NCBI RefSeq assembly: GCF_001905465.1
Contig: NZ_LISX01000002.1
Location: forward strand, 805,425-869,424
Length of the DNA: 64,000 nucleotides
Direction: 5' to 3'
Origin: Kitasatospora sp. CB01950
Lineage (GTDB): Bacteria > Actinomycetota > Actinomycetes > Streptomycetales > Streptomycetaceae
Shown here: positions 17,634 through 29,600 of the stretch, piece by piece
How the letters are laid out: every line of letters starts with the position of its first letter
Position numbering within the stretch: the first letter of the stretch is position 1
Notes under the pieces: model-generated
What the model was told of the DNA's origin: nothing
Database searches by the model: none
The model's input: only the letters and a program-made list of their open reading frames with translations
Position numbers and translations under genes: made by a program

Positions 17634-20600
17634 TCAGGCCTTCCAGGCCTCCTTCGCGGCGATCAGGTCCTCCCGCGTGACCGGCCCCGGGGCCGTCTCG
17701 ATCCAGCCGACCACCTGGCGGACCCGGTCCGCGTTCAACGGCTCGGCGCCCGGTGCGTCGAGGAGTTCACCGAGCAGCGCGGCCGTGCCGTCCGAGGTGC
17801 CGCCGCCCAGGGCGACCAGGCGGTGGGTGGCTCGGACGTGCGCGGCGCCGGCCTCGGTGCTCGCGGTGAACTCGCCCTGGTAGAGCGCCCGTCCGAGCCG
17901 GACGGTGCCCATCAACTGGCCATGCTCCACGGTCGCGTCGGGCGCGACCAGCCGCCGGACCTCGTCCAGCCGCCAGGCCCCGTCGGTGACCCGGAGCTCC
18001 CCGTCCCGCCGGTCCCCGGTGAACGCGAGGTAGTGGTCGCCCGCGACGTCCCGGCCGGTGGTCTCGGACAGCGGGATGTCCACGGTGAAGGGGACGACTC
18101 CCTTCTCCTTGACGGGCTTCCGGTCCCCGTCGAAGAGCGTCACCTCGACCTCGGCATGCCCGGCGTAGCGCGCCATCGGGGCGGCGAACTTGCCGTTGGA
18201 GATCACCTGCCCGGAGTCGGCGTGCCCGCCGCCCTCGCGCCACAGGCGCTGCGCCCCGCCGACGACCGCCGGGCTGTTGGTGACGTCCCCGGTGATCTTC
18301 GCGCCCAACTGTGCCTGGACACCGGCGTTCTTCGCCGAGAGATCGGACCGCGCGGTGCCGGAGGCCACGGCGTTGGCGGGACTGAGCTCGACCTTGTCGT
18401 CGACCGCCCGGTGCTCGAGCGAGACGACCTTCACGCCGACCTCGACGCCCTTGCCGCCGCCGAGCGTCACCCGGTTGGACGGGAGCGTCGCCGACACGCC
18501 CATGCCCTGGCTCGCGGTGCCGAACATCGCCGAGAGGTGGCTGTGCGAGGTGACGGCCCCGACGACGGGTTCCATCTCCTTCCAGGTGGAGCGCCCGAAG
18601 TACTCGGGGCCGCGCAGCCGCACCAGGTCCTGGACGCCGCCGACGTCGCCGAGCCAGCGCAGCACGTCGGTGTCGCGCAGGCCGCTCTCCCAGACCCGCT
18701 CCGGCGGCACCTGGACGGTGACCGGCTCGGGCGGGCGGACGGTGACCGTGCCGTCGGAGGCCGCGGAGACCGGCACGGTCTCGCCGGTCTCGACCAGCGC
18801 CTCGAAGCCGACGGTCGCCGTGCGCCGCCGGTACACGTTCTCGCCGAACCACGGCCGCCGGCTGATCGTGAACTGCAGCTCCGCCTCGCCCGCGTAGGCG
18901 CTGCCGGGCACCTTGGCCTTGGTGGCGGACCCGGCCGCGGTGCTGCCGGTCCGGGTGTCCGTCCGGTCGTGGCCCGCGCCGCCGGTGCCGGTCACACCGG
19001 CCGTCACCGACACGTTCGGCGCGGCCGGCACGGGGACGGCGGTCGCCAGCCCGACCGTGCCCTGGTGGGCGGTGCCGGTGCCGCCGGTGTGGGCGAAGCT
19101 GCGCTGCACATCGGTGCCGGCGTTGAACTCGGTGGTGCCCGAGTCGCCCAAGTGCACCATCCGGTCGCGGAGTTGGGCGCCTACGCGGACGGTGGTCCGC
19201 CCGTGCCGGACGACGATCTCGTCCCCGGCCGTCATCGCCTTCAGCCGGGACTGCAGCCGGTCCGGGGTGAGCTCGGCGTCCAGCTTGCGGCGCAGCTCCG
19301 GCCAGTCGCTGCCGAACGGGTTGCGTTCCAGCTCCGGCTGCCCGGCCTCCTTCCGGCGCAGCGCCCGCAGCCCGCCGGGCTTCCAGCCCGCCTCCACCTG
19401 GGACACGATCGACTCGCCGAGCGTCCGCCGCAGGCCGCCGCCGGTCGTCCCGGGCAGGGCGTGGACGTCGGTGACGATCGCCGAGGAGTCCAGGCGTCGT
19501 CCGTCCGCAAAGCCCTTCGGCAGCTTCTCCGTGACGCGTGCGACCTGCTCGGCCGGCGGGGTCGTCGGCACGGCGTCGCGCTGCGGGACGGCCACCCGGG
19601 CGACCGTCTCCGCGTGGCCGGTGACGACCCCGTCGGGCACGCCCAGCCGCTTGAAGGCGACGGTGACCTCGTACGGCGCGCGGACGTCGAAGAACACCGC
19701 CGGCTCGACGTGCTTGCCGCGGTTGGAGGCCGAGCCGACGGTCTCGGTGGCCTGCCCGTAGCTGCGGTCCGTCCGGTACGTGTAGCCGCCGGTGACGTCG
19801 ACCACCTCGGTCTTGACCTTGACCTGGCCGCCGCCGTTCAGCCGGTCGCGGCCGTCGCGCAGGTTGCCCTGGCCGCTGGAGCTGCGGGTGCCGGACTCGA
19901 ACTCGTACTTCTCGGCCCGGGAGTGGTACTCGGCCTCCCCCAGCCGGGCCGTGACGGTGACCTCGGCCGACCAGGTCGCGCCGTGCACCGTCTCGGTGAT
20001 CCGCCCGCCACGGGTGAGCTGCGACAGCTGGGCCTTGAGCGCGACCCGGTCGAAGCTCGCGCCGATCCGCTGCCTGACCTCCTCCGAGGGCTCGCCGTGC
20101 TTGGTCCGCACCGCGTCCTCCACCAGCGCGCGCACCTGGTCCGCGCCGCTCAGGGTGTGCACCACGTAGGAGGCGTTCAGCTCGTGCCGGTCCGCCATCC
20201 GCGGCGGCGCCGTGTGCGGGGCTGCGTGCGGGGCTTCGGCCTTCGCGACCGGCGCGGCCGGCGGGTTGGACGCCGCCGCACCGCTCTCGGGCCGTTGGAA
20301 GGCGACGGCACCGCCCTCGGTGTGCGGCACCTGGACCTTGACGGTCTCCCGGGCGTCCATGCCCACCTCGGCGCGGACCGGCACCGACACCGACACGTCC
20401 GGACGGCCGCTGCCGCCCACCTCGCCCGCGCCCTTGCCGGGACGGCCGACGTGCACGTCCACCATCAGCTCGGCGCCGTAGATCACCTGCGGCGCACTGT
20501 ACTTGCCGCTGGCGTACACCCGGTCGGCCTGCCGGCCCTGGCCGCCGACCCGCCGCCGCTGTTGGCCGGATCCGGCGGCGCCCAGCTCCACGCCGGGCGT

Positions 20601-23600
20601 GCCCTTGGTGACGGTGCCGCCGGCCTGCCCCTGCTCCATGGTGGTGCGCGCGCCGAGCCGGCGGTTCACGCTGAACGCGCCGGTCTCGTTGACGGTGTTG
20701 AGTTCGGCCTTGCCGTCCTCCCGCCGGTAGGTCATCCCCTCGACCCGGGCGACGGCCCTGACGACCAGCCCCTCCTTGCCGGGGATCTTCACCTCCAGCG
20801 CCTCGCCGCGCGTCATCCCGGTCAGCCTGGCGGCCAGGTTCGGCTGGCTGAAGCCCTGCATCACCTGGTCGCGGACGGCATCCCAGTCCGCGCCGAACCG
20901 CGCCCGGCCCTGGGCGTCCACGGCCTCACGCAGCGCCCGCGTGCTCTCCAGGTCGCGGACGACCACGGTCTCGCCCAGGCCGCCCCGGTCGTCCCCGCCG
21001 CGCCACACACTGTCCGGCGGGCCCGCCACCTCGCGCGCCGTCGTGGCGTGCTCGGTCGTCGTGGGCTCGGTCGTGGCGGGATCGGCCGTGACGTGCTCGG
21101 CCGTGACGTGCTCGTTCGTGGCGGGCTCCGGGGTGGTGTCGGCGCGGTCGACCAGCAGTCGAACGTCCGCCGAACTCGCCCCGGGCGCGACGGACTTGCC
21201 GTTGAACGACAGGTCGAAGTGGACGGTGCCGTCGTACATCACGCCGGGCACCTTCGACTTGCTGGTCAGCTGCGAGGTCCGGGCCTCACCGCTGATCTCC
21301 ACCCGGTCGGTGCCGAGCCGCCCGGCCACGCCGCCGCCGATCAGGCCCTTGCCCGGCTTCACGGCGGCCGAGAATCCGAGCTGGCCCGCGTTGCCCCGGG
21401 TCGAGGAGCTGCTGCGCACCTGCTGCACGGTGGTGCCGATGTTGAACTCGGTCTCCTTGGTGGTGCCGGACTGCTTCAACTCCCCCACCCGCGCGGTGAT
21501 TTCGACCGTGCCGAGAGACTTGCCGCGCCGGTCGGTGAGCGTGACGGAGACCGGCTCGCCGGCCGTCATGCTCTTCAGGTCCCGCTGGAGCCGGCCGAAG
21601 TCGACCTCGGCGAGGACCTTTTCGCGCAGCGCGGGCCAGTCACCGCCGAACTCCCGTCGGCCCGCCGCGTCCGCGTGGTCGAGCAGCGCCTCCACCGGCG
21701 GGCGGTTCCCGGACGTGGCGCGCGGCGCGAGGTCGAGAACGATCTCCTGCCCGCCGACCCGACCGTCCAGCAGCCGCTGCGGGGGCACCCGCGGCTCGCC
21801 GGGCGAGGCGGCGTCGGCGCGTTCCGGGACAGCGACGGTCAGGTCGAGGTCCACCGTGTCGGTGCGTTCGCCGGACGCGGCGCGCACCGGCTCGCCGTGG
21901 TGGCGCAGGTCGCCGAAGTCGAGCTCCAGCCGCATCGTCGAGTGGAAGACCTCGGCGGGTCCGCTGGTCTTCGACCGGGCCACCATGCCGCCCAGGTCGA
22001 GGTTGACCTCGCCGTGGCCGCGCGCGTGGTAGTACGCGACCAGCTCCGAGGGCTCGCCGATCCCGCGCCCCTGCCGGGCCTGGACACCGGCGTTGAACTC
22101 CCACTGCGCGTCACGGTTGGTACCGGTCGCGACCGTCCGGTCGGCGCCGTTCTCGAACTCGATCTTCTCGGTGCGCAGGTGCGTCGACCCCGTGACCTTT
22201 CCGCTCAGCTTGACGCTGCCGCTCCAGCCGTTGCCGTCGAACGGCGCCGTCCACACCTCGCCCCGCGACAGCGCACCCATCATCGGGCGCAGCGTCGCCG
22301 GCCCGAAGTGCGCGTCCGCGAACGCCTTGGCCGCCGCCCGGTCGCCCGGGACGGCCTGCGCGATGGCGTCGATCACCTTGTCGCGGACGGCCTTCTCGTT
22401 CCCGGTCAGCCCGACCACCAGGTCGGTGCCTGCGATCGGCTTCGGAACCACGGTCTCCGGCGTCGGCTCGGGAGTCGGCTCCGGCGTCGACTCCGGCGTC
22501 GGGGCGGGCGCGGGTGTCTCGTCCGCGTGCGGGGTGACCGGGGTGTGGTCGGCCGCCGGGGCGGGCTCGACCTCGGGGGTGGGCTCGACCTCGGGGGTGG
22601 GCTCGACCTCGGGGGTGGGCTCGACCTCGGGGGTGGGCTCGACCTCGGGGGTGGGCTCGACCTCGGGGGTGGGCTCGACCTCGGGGGTGGGCTCGACGGT
22701 CGGGGCGTGCTCGGTCACCGGTGTCTGCGGCGGCAGTTCGCTTCCGTCGTAGTGGTCCTGGGCCCGGTAGACCGTCACCGGACGCCCGTCCGCAGGCCCG
22801 AAGACGGCCTGGGTGACGCCGTCGTGGTCGACCACCCGCATCCGGAGGCCGAGCGCGTGGGCGGTCGCCGCCGGGAGCATCTCTCCCCCGCTCGACTGCC
22901 AGTTGGTGTTCCACTCCTGGACGGTCCGGAGCAGGACGCGCCGTTCCTGGGCCGACGGCGGCGGCGGATTGTCGTTGAGGTGCCGACCGATGGTGTCGCG
23001 CAGCTCGTCGATGGGCAGCCCCCGGAACGCCGACTGGTCCTCGGCGGGCAGGTAGGCCAGCAGGTCGCCCGGCGGCAGGTCCTCGCGAAGGAGCTGGTTG
23101 TTGCGGTAGTTGGCCACCACCTCGGTCGGCCAGTGCTCCAGGCCGAGCTGCTCGAAGTGCCTCCCGACCTCGGCCTGCAACCGCTCCGGGCCACCCAGCC
23201 CGGGCACGCCGACCTCGACCGCCCGCAGCAGGCAGTAGCCGTCCCCGGCCACGGGCACCCGCGCCCCGGGCGGCGGGAACTCCGCCACCTGCGCCCGCTC
23301 GGGCTTCGGCGCAGCCGCCTCGGTGCCGGGGGTGCGCGGCGCGTGCTCCGTGACGGTGCGCGGCCCCTGCTCGGTGACGGTCACGGCGCGGACCGGCGCG
23401 TCCGTCGTGCGCGGCCCCAACTCGGCCGGGGCGGACGCCGATCGGGGCCGGGTCGGTCCCGTCACCGGGTGGGTGGCGGGTCCGGCCGGCGCGGGCGCGG
23501 CGGTGGCACCGCTCGCGGGCGGCGGGGTCGGGCTCACCGGCTGCGGCGTGTCCTCCTTCGGCGCGTCGCCCTTCGGCGCAGCGCCCCGGTGGCCGTCCTG

Positions 23601-26600
23601 CACCTCGGCCACCTCCGTCCGGGCGGGCGACCCGTCGCGGTGGCCGTCGGAGCCGTTGTCGATGTCCATCGGCTCGGCGGTGTCGTGCGGCTGCTCGACG
23701 TTCCTGAACGTGCTGTAGCGCTCCATGAACTGCGGGTCGGCCGCGCCGGAGAGGTTGTTCTCGTGCGGTCCGGCGACGGACGCCCACACCTTCCAGTCGG
23801 GCTTGAAGCCGGACGGCGTCTCGCCGTTCGCACCGACCACGGTGCGCGAGGTCAGGTCGGCCCAGCGCAGGGTGCCGTCCATGTCGTGGACCAGCGCGAC
23901 GGCGTGCCCCGCGCCGGTCGGCCCGGCGCCCAGCACGGTGGCGAAGCTGCCCTTGCCGCCGGCCGCCACCTGCTTCTCCAACTTCGCGATGGCGTCCGCC
24001 CCTTCGCCGAACAGGGCGGGCCCGTCGTGCCGCTTCCACAGCACGTCGCCGGGGATCGGCTCGACCGTCCCGTGCAGGGTCTGCCCGGAGACCCGGGGTC
24101 GTCCGAAGTGCGTGTCGCGGTAGGCCTCGACGTTCTCCAGGCAGGCGTTCAGGTCGCGGCCGGGCAGGAATCCCTCGGGCGGCCGCACCGCGGTGTGGTG
24201 CGGATTGACGTGCGCCAGAAGGCCGTTGCTCATCGGCGGGTGCAACCTTGCACCGCCGCCGAGGTAGTTGACCAGCTGACCGGTCAACTCGTGCTGCGGG
24301 CCGACCGCTTGGTAGCCACGGTCGTGCATCACGGCGGAGGTGTTCTCGTACGCGGGGGTGCGCTGCCGCTTGGCCTCCGGGCCCTCCGGCGCGTCCTCCC
24401 GGCGCAGCGTCACCTCCTCGTCCTCGTCCCGTCGACGCTTGCGGTCGCTGCGGGGCTGCTCGGCCGGCGGGGACTCGATGTCCATCGGCTCGACGTCCCG
24501 GTCGGTGGCGTGCTCGCGCAGGTTCAGGTCCGCGAACTGCGCCCGCAGTGCGTCGACGTCGGCCGGCTTCGGGTCCCCCAGGATGCGGCGGTGGTCGGTG
24601 GGCTCGGTGATCATGTCGATCGCCTTGTCCGGCAGCAACCGGTCCGAGATGAACCGGGCGGCCGACCGCTCGGCAACCTGCTCGGCCGACGGGGCGGCGG
24701 GCGGCGCGGGCGGCGGTGTCTCGTGGTGGGCGGTGCCTGCCGCACCGTCGTGCACGCCCGTGGACGGCGGCGGGGGCGGCGGCGCGTACGGGCTGCCGAA
24801 GCCGCGGGTGCCGGTGGTGGCTCCACCGTGCCCGGTCGCCGTGGGCGGCGGGGGCGGCGGGGGCGGGGTCGACCCGCCCAGCGCGAGGCCGTCCAACCGG
24901 CGGCGGGTGGCCTCGCGGTCGGAGTCGCTGTCGGAGTCCTCGTCCCGTTGGCGCTTCCGGTTCGGCAACGCGGTGTCGGCGGTCCCGTCGGCCATCGACA
25001 CGTCCCCGTCCGGGGTGTGGGCCGTCGGCCGCTGCGCGTCGTGCTGACTGGCGTCGGTCATCACGACGTCCTGGTCGGCGACGGGCGGGCGGACCCGGTC
25101 GGGCTGGTAGAGGGCTTCCGCGTGGAGCCCCTTCAGCTGGTCGGCCGTCAGCGCGGTGTCGTCCGCCCGGGCCAGGAAGTCGCCGGACGAGGACACCGGC
25201 AGGCTGCCGGTGTGCGCGGTCGGCACGCCGAGGTCGTCGGCGATGATCCTGGAACTCGGGCTGGCGTCCTTGCGGTTCACCACCTGCGCCAGGTCTTCCT
25301 GGGTCTTCGGGGCCATGATGTCGCGCAGCTCGGGCGGCACCAGCCCCTTCGCCTCCAGGCCGCGCACCGCCTGCAGTAGGTCGGCGGTGTGCGGGGCGTA
25401 CAGCGCCTCGGGCGTCAACTCGCCGTGGGCGACCGCGGTCAGCACATCGGGGTCACGGATGACGTGCGGGTCCAGGAAGTTCTGGATCCACTGGTTGGCC
25501 AGCTCGTCGCCGAAGCGCAGGTTGGAGGAGCTGTTGGACAGCCGGTCGGTGATCTCCTTGATCATCCCCGGCACGTCCTCGACGTTCGCGGTCAGCGCCC
25601 GGTCGAAGATCGCGGCCGGGTGGTTCCCGCCCTCCCCGGCGCGCGCGTACACGCCACCGTACTGGCGGTCGACCTGCTCCACATCGCCGGCCACCCAGGC
25701 CCGTTGCTGCGCGGTCTTCTTCGCCGCGGCCTTCGCCGAGGGCGGCAGTTCGTCGCGGTACACCTGCTCCACCCGCTGGCGCACCGCCTTGGCACCGGCC
25801 TCCTTCTTCTCGGCGGCGGTCGCCTCCGCGTGCGCCTTCCGCCAGTCCGCCCGCTTGCCGTCCGCCTCCGCCTTGGCCTTCTTCTCCGCCGCGGCGTCGT
25901 CGCCCGCCGTCTTGTCCGCCGCCGCCTTCGTGGCCGGGTCGGTCGCTGCCGCGGCGGCCTTCGCCGAGTCCTCGGCCTTCGCCTCGGCCGTGGCGTGGGC
26001 GGTGTCGGCGTCCGCGGAGGCCTTCGCGGCCGCCGTGGCCTTGGTCCGGGCATTCAGACTGTCGGCCGCCGCCTTCACCTCCGCGTTCTGCACCGCCTTC
26101 GTCCGGGAGACCGCCTGCGACTTGGCCCCGGACGGGTCGCCCAGTTCGGACAGCCGCTGCTGGACCTCCTGCGCCCGCACCGCGCCACGGTCGGTCCCCA
26201 ACTGGTCGGCCACCTTGCCGTACTGGTCCGGCTCCACCGACTTCGGGGCATCGGACGGGTGGTCCGCGCCGTCCCGCAGGTTCACCCCGACGGCGCGCAG
26301 GTCGCCCGCCAGGCCGCGCAGCCCGTCGGGGTCCTTGCCGGCCCGCTCGACGTGGCCCACCAGGTCGTCCAACCGGTCGGCCAGCCACAGGTGTTCGTCG
26401 GCGGTGCGCGGTCCGCCGGTCCGGTCGGCGGCGGCGCGCAGCACGCCCGCCACGTCGTCGATCTTCTGCGGCCCGGTGATGCCGTTGACCAGCGCCAGGT
26501 CGTCGACCGCACGGTCCCTGACCCGCTGTTCCAGCCCGCGCACCGCGTCGTGCACGGCGGTGAGCTGCTCGCCGGTCGGCCGGTCCGGGTGCACCTTGGC

Positions 26601-29600
26601 CACGGCGGCGCCCAGTTCCTCCAGCTGCGGGCGGGCGACCTCGGCCAAGCCCGACCGGGCGAGCTCGTGCCGCAACTGCTCGGCGGCCGAGTCGGCGCTC
26701 TTCCGGTCGCCGATCGGGCGCGTGTCGAGCGCGTCCACGAGCCGGTCGTTGCCGTACGTCGTCCGCAGGTCGACGGTGGCGGGCGTCGCGGCCAGGTCGC
26801 GGCGCACCAGCACCGCTTCCCCGGCACTGCCGCCCTCCAGCCTCGACGCGGCGTTCTTCCCGAGCACGTCCAGCACCCGGTGCCGGTCCGGGGACATCGC
26901 GCCGACGAAGTCGCCGAAGGCGTCCGAGGCCGACCGGTGGCCGCCCTCGTCCATCGAGCGGGCCTTGAACACCGCCGCCGTCACGTACTTGTGCACCATG
27001 TAGTCGGCGATCACGTGATTGCGGTTGAGGTTCACCTCTTCGAGGTTGGCCCCCTTCTCGCCCTTCGCCTCCAGCACGGCCTTCTCGGCGTGCGGCTGCC
27101 CGTCGATCTGCTGGCTGCCGGAGTGCTCGAACGCCGCGCGGTAGCTGTCCTCCAGCTTCTTCCACTGCTCGGGCGTGGTCGGCGTCGGCACCCCGCCCGT
27201 GCGAGGTGCGCCGGCCGACTGCGGGGCGTCCTTCAGCACGGCGGCCTGCGCGTCCGCGAGGGCCTGCCGACGCGTGTCGAGGTCGTCCGTCAGCCGCTTC
27301 TGCTGACTCTTCAGGTCCTTGATCCGGCTGTCGTACACCTCGTGGGGGCCTGTGCCGGTCGCCGCCTTGGCCGCCTCGGCCTTCGCCAGCAGGTCCGCGG
27401 CATGGGCCTGCGCGGCCTCGATCCGTTCGATGGTCTTCGGCAGGACCCGGGTCTCCGCCTCCTGCCGGGCCCTCAGCCGGGCCTCGGCGCCGTTCGCCTC
27501 GTCCTTCCGGAACTCGTGCTCGAAGATCGCCAGCCGGTCGTGCTGCGCCTGGGCGCCGTCCCGCAGGTTCTCGTACCTGGCGCGCTCGTTCTTGATCTCT
27601 TCGACCCGCGCCGGCCCGGGGTTGCCGGTGCGCTCCTCCGTACGCAGGTCCGCCAGCTGCTGCTCCGCCCGGGCGACCGAGTCGGACAGCCGGTCCGCAT
27701 TGCGCGTCAGCACGTCGGCGTGCAGGCGCTTCTCGTTCCTGGCCTGGCTCAGCAGCGCCTCGGTGTCGGCCGGCTTCAGATCGTCCCGCTTGTAGCGTTC
27801 CAGGTCGCGGCGGACCTGCTGGAACTCCGCCGAGTTCCCGAGGAACGTGTCGATCGTGTCGAAGGTCCGCCCGCCGTCGATCTTGTGGCTGTAGTCGCCG
27901 TCCGGCGCGGCCTGCGTCTGCCGTGCACCGCCACTCCCGCTTCCGGCGGGCGCACTCGGCGGCGGGGGCGGGAGCTGGTCGGCCGGCGTCCGGTGCTCGG
28001 ACGCCGGCGGCTGGTGCTCGGTGGCGGGTGGCTGGTGCTCGGTGGCCGGGGGCTGGTGCTCGGTCACCGGCGGGGCGTGCTCGCCGGTGGGGGTGGTGCC
28101 GTCCACGTGCCCCATGAACTCGCGGAAGCCGTCGTACGCGGCGTTCTGCGCGGTGGTCTCGTGCACCGGGTTCGCGGGGCGGTCGTGGACGGCGGACGGG
28201 TCCGGGCCGTAGAGCTTCTCCAGCAGCGGGTACAGGGCGGGCTCGTTGTTCTCCACCCACTCCTTGCCGTTGTTGCGGGGCTCGCCGGTGTACGGGTCGT
28301 GGCCGTTGTTCGTGCCCAGGTAGGCGTTGGTGGCCTGGGCGAAGTACTCCCGCTCGTCCTGCGACGAGTAGTTCCCGGACTTCTTGCCGTCCGGCCACTG
28401 AACGCTCTTCGCGGGGTCCTTGGAGTCCTGCGTCTTCTGGTTGAAGACGTCCGTGATCAGCTTCTTGTCGTCGCCGGTCAGGCCGTGCTCGTGCAGGGTG
28501 TGGCTGAACTCGTGCGTGGTGGTGGAGTATCCGTCCGCGTAGTGCCCGCCGGAGCCGATCGGGGTGTGCTCGCCGAGCAGGTTCTCCTCGGTGACGGCGG
28601 AGTGCTTGCCGCCCGAGCCGCGCATGTCGTCGTAGCCGCGACCGCCGCCCGCCTCGGTGTCGTTCGTCCGGCCGCGCAGCTCGTGCAGCTCGGGGACGTC
28701 GGGCATCCGGACGTCCTTCGGGACGACCACCACGTCCGCGCCGCTCTTCATCAACTGAGCGGCCGCGTCCGGGTTCTGGAGCATCCGGGCGACCTGCTCC
28801 TGGGCCTCCAGGCGTGCCGACGCGGCCTGTTCGGCGCGCGGGTCCACGTGCACGATCAGCTCGGAGGCGACCTTGGCGAAGTCCTTCGGCGGCAGCGACG
28901 ACTTCAGCGCGTCCACGAACTCCGGGTCGCGCGCCAGCCAACGCCGGTTCTCCGGCTTCAGGTTGGCGAGCTCCTGGCTCCGCTGCTCCGGCGTCATGCC
29001 CCGCATGTCCTGCCGCAGCCGGTCCGCGTCGGCCGGACGGACCCGCTGGACGTTCCGCCGGGTACCGCCGAGCTGATCGACGGCGTCCCGGACGTTCGTC
29101 GCCCGGCCGAGCCGGTCGAGCCCGCTCTGACGTTCCTGCCGCTGACGGTCCAGCAGCTGGTCGTGGGCCTGCTCCGAGACCGGACGGGTCGTCGACTCGG
29201 CGGGACGGCCCGCACCCGGGCGGATCGTGCCACCGGCCGGGGCGGCCGTGTGCGGGGCGGTGACGGGGTTGGCCCCGCCCTGACGCGGAACGGTCGTGGA
29301 CGGCGTGGCGTGGGACGGAGCCCCGGCCCCACCGTGCCCACCGGCCCCGCCGACCGGGCCTGGTGTGAACCCGCCCGCCATCGGCGCACCCTGCGTGGTG
29401 TTCGCGGCCGGCGGGACGTCGCCCAGTCCGTCCGGAACGACCTGCCCGGGCACCTGCTCCGCCCCGACCGTCCGCGCCGGAGCGGGCCCGGCCGAGAGCC
29501 GCGTCCCCCCGTCGAGGTTGGTCCCACCGGCCAGATGTCCGGCACCGCCGAGCACACCCGAGAGATTGGGCACCGCGGACGACGCGCCTGCCGGTGCCGA

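Noticed and set aside
22564..22697. Short exact repeats as a CRISPR array
   Set aside because: There are no spacers; the units are contiguous 18-bp coding repeats in frame with giant 1. The same holds for the 75, 87, 90 and 168-bp repeats.
17616..25379. A 2,587-codon open frame on the + strand opposite giant 1
   Set aside because: It is the mirror of a high-GC coding frame. Its translation is Arg/Gly/Val/Leu-rich low complexity without domains, while the - strand frame has clear domains.
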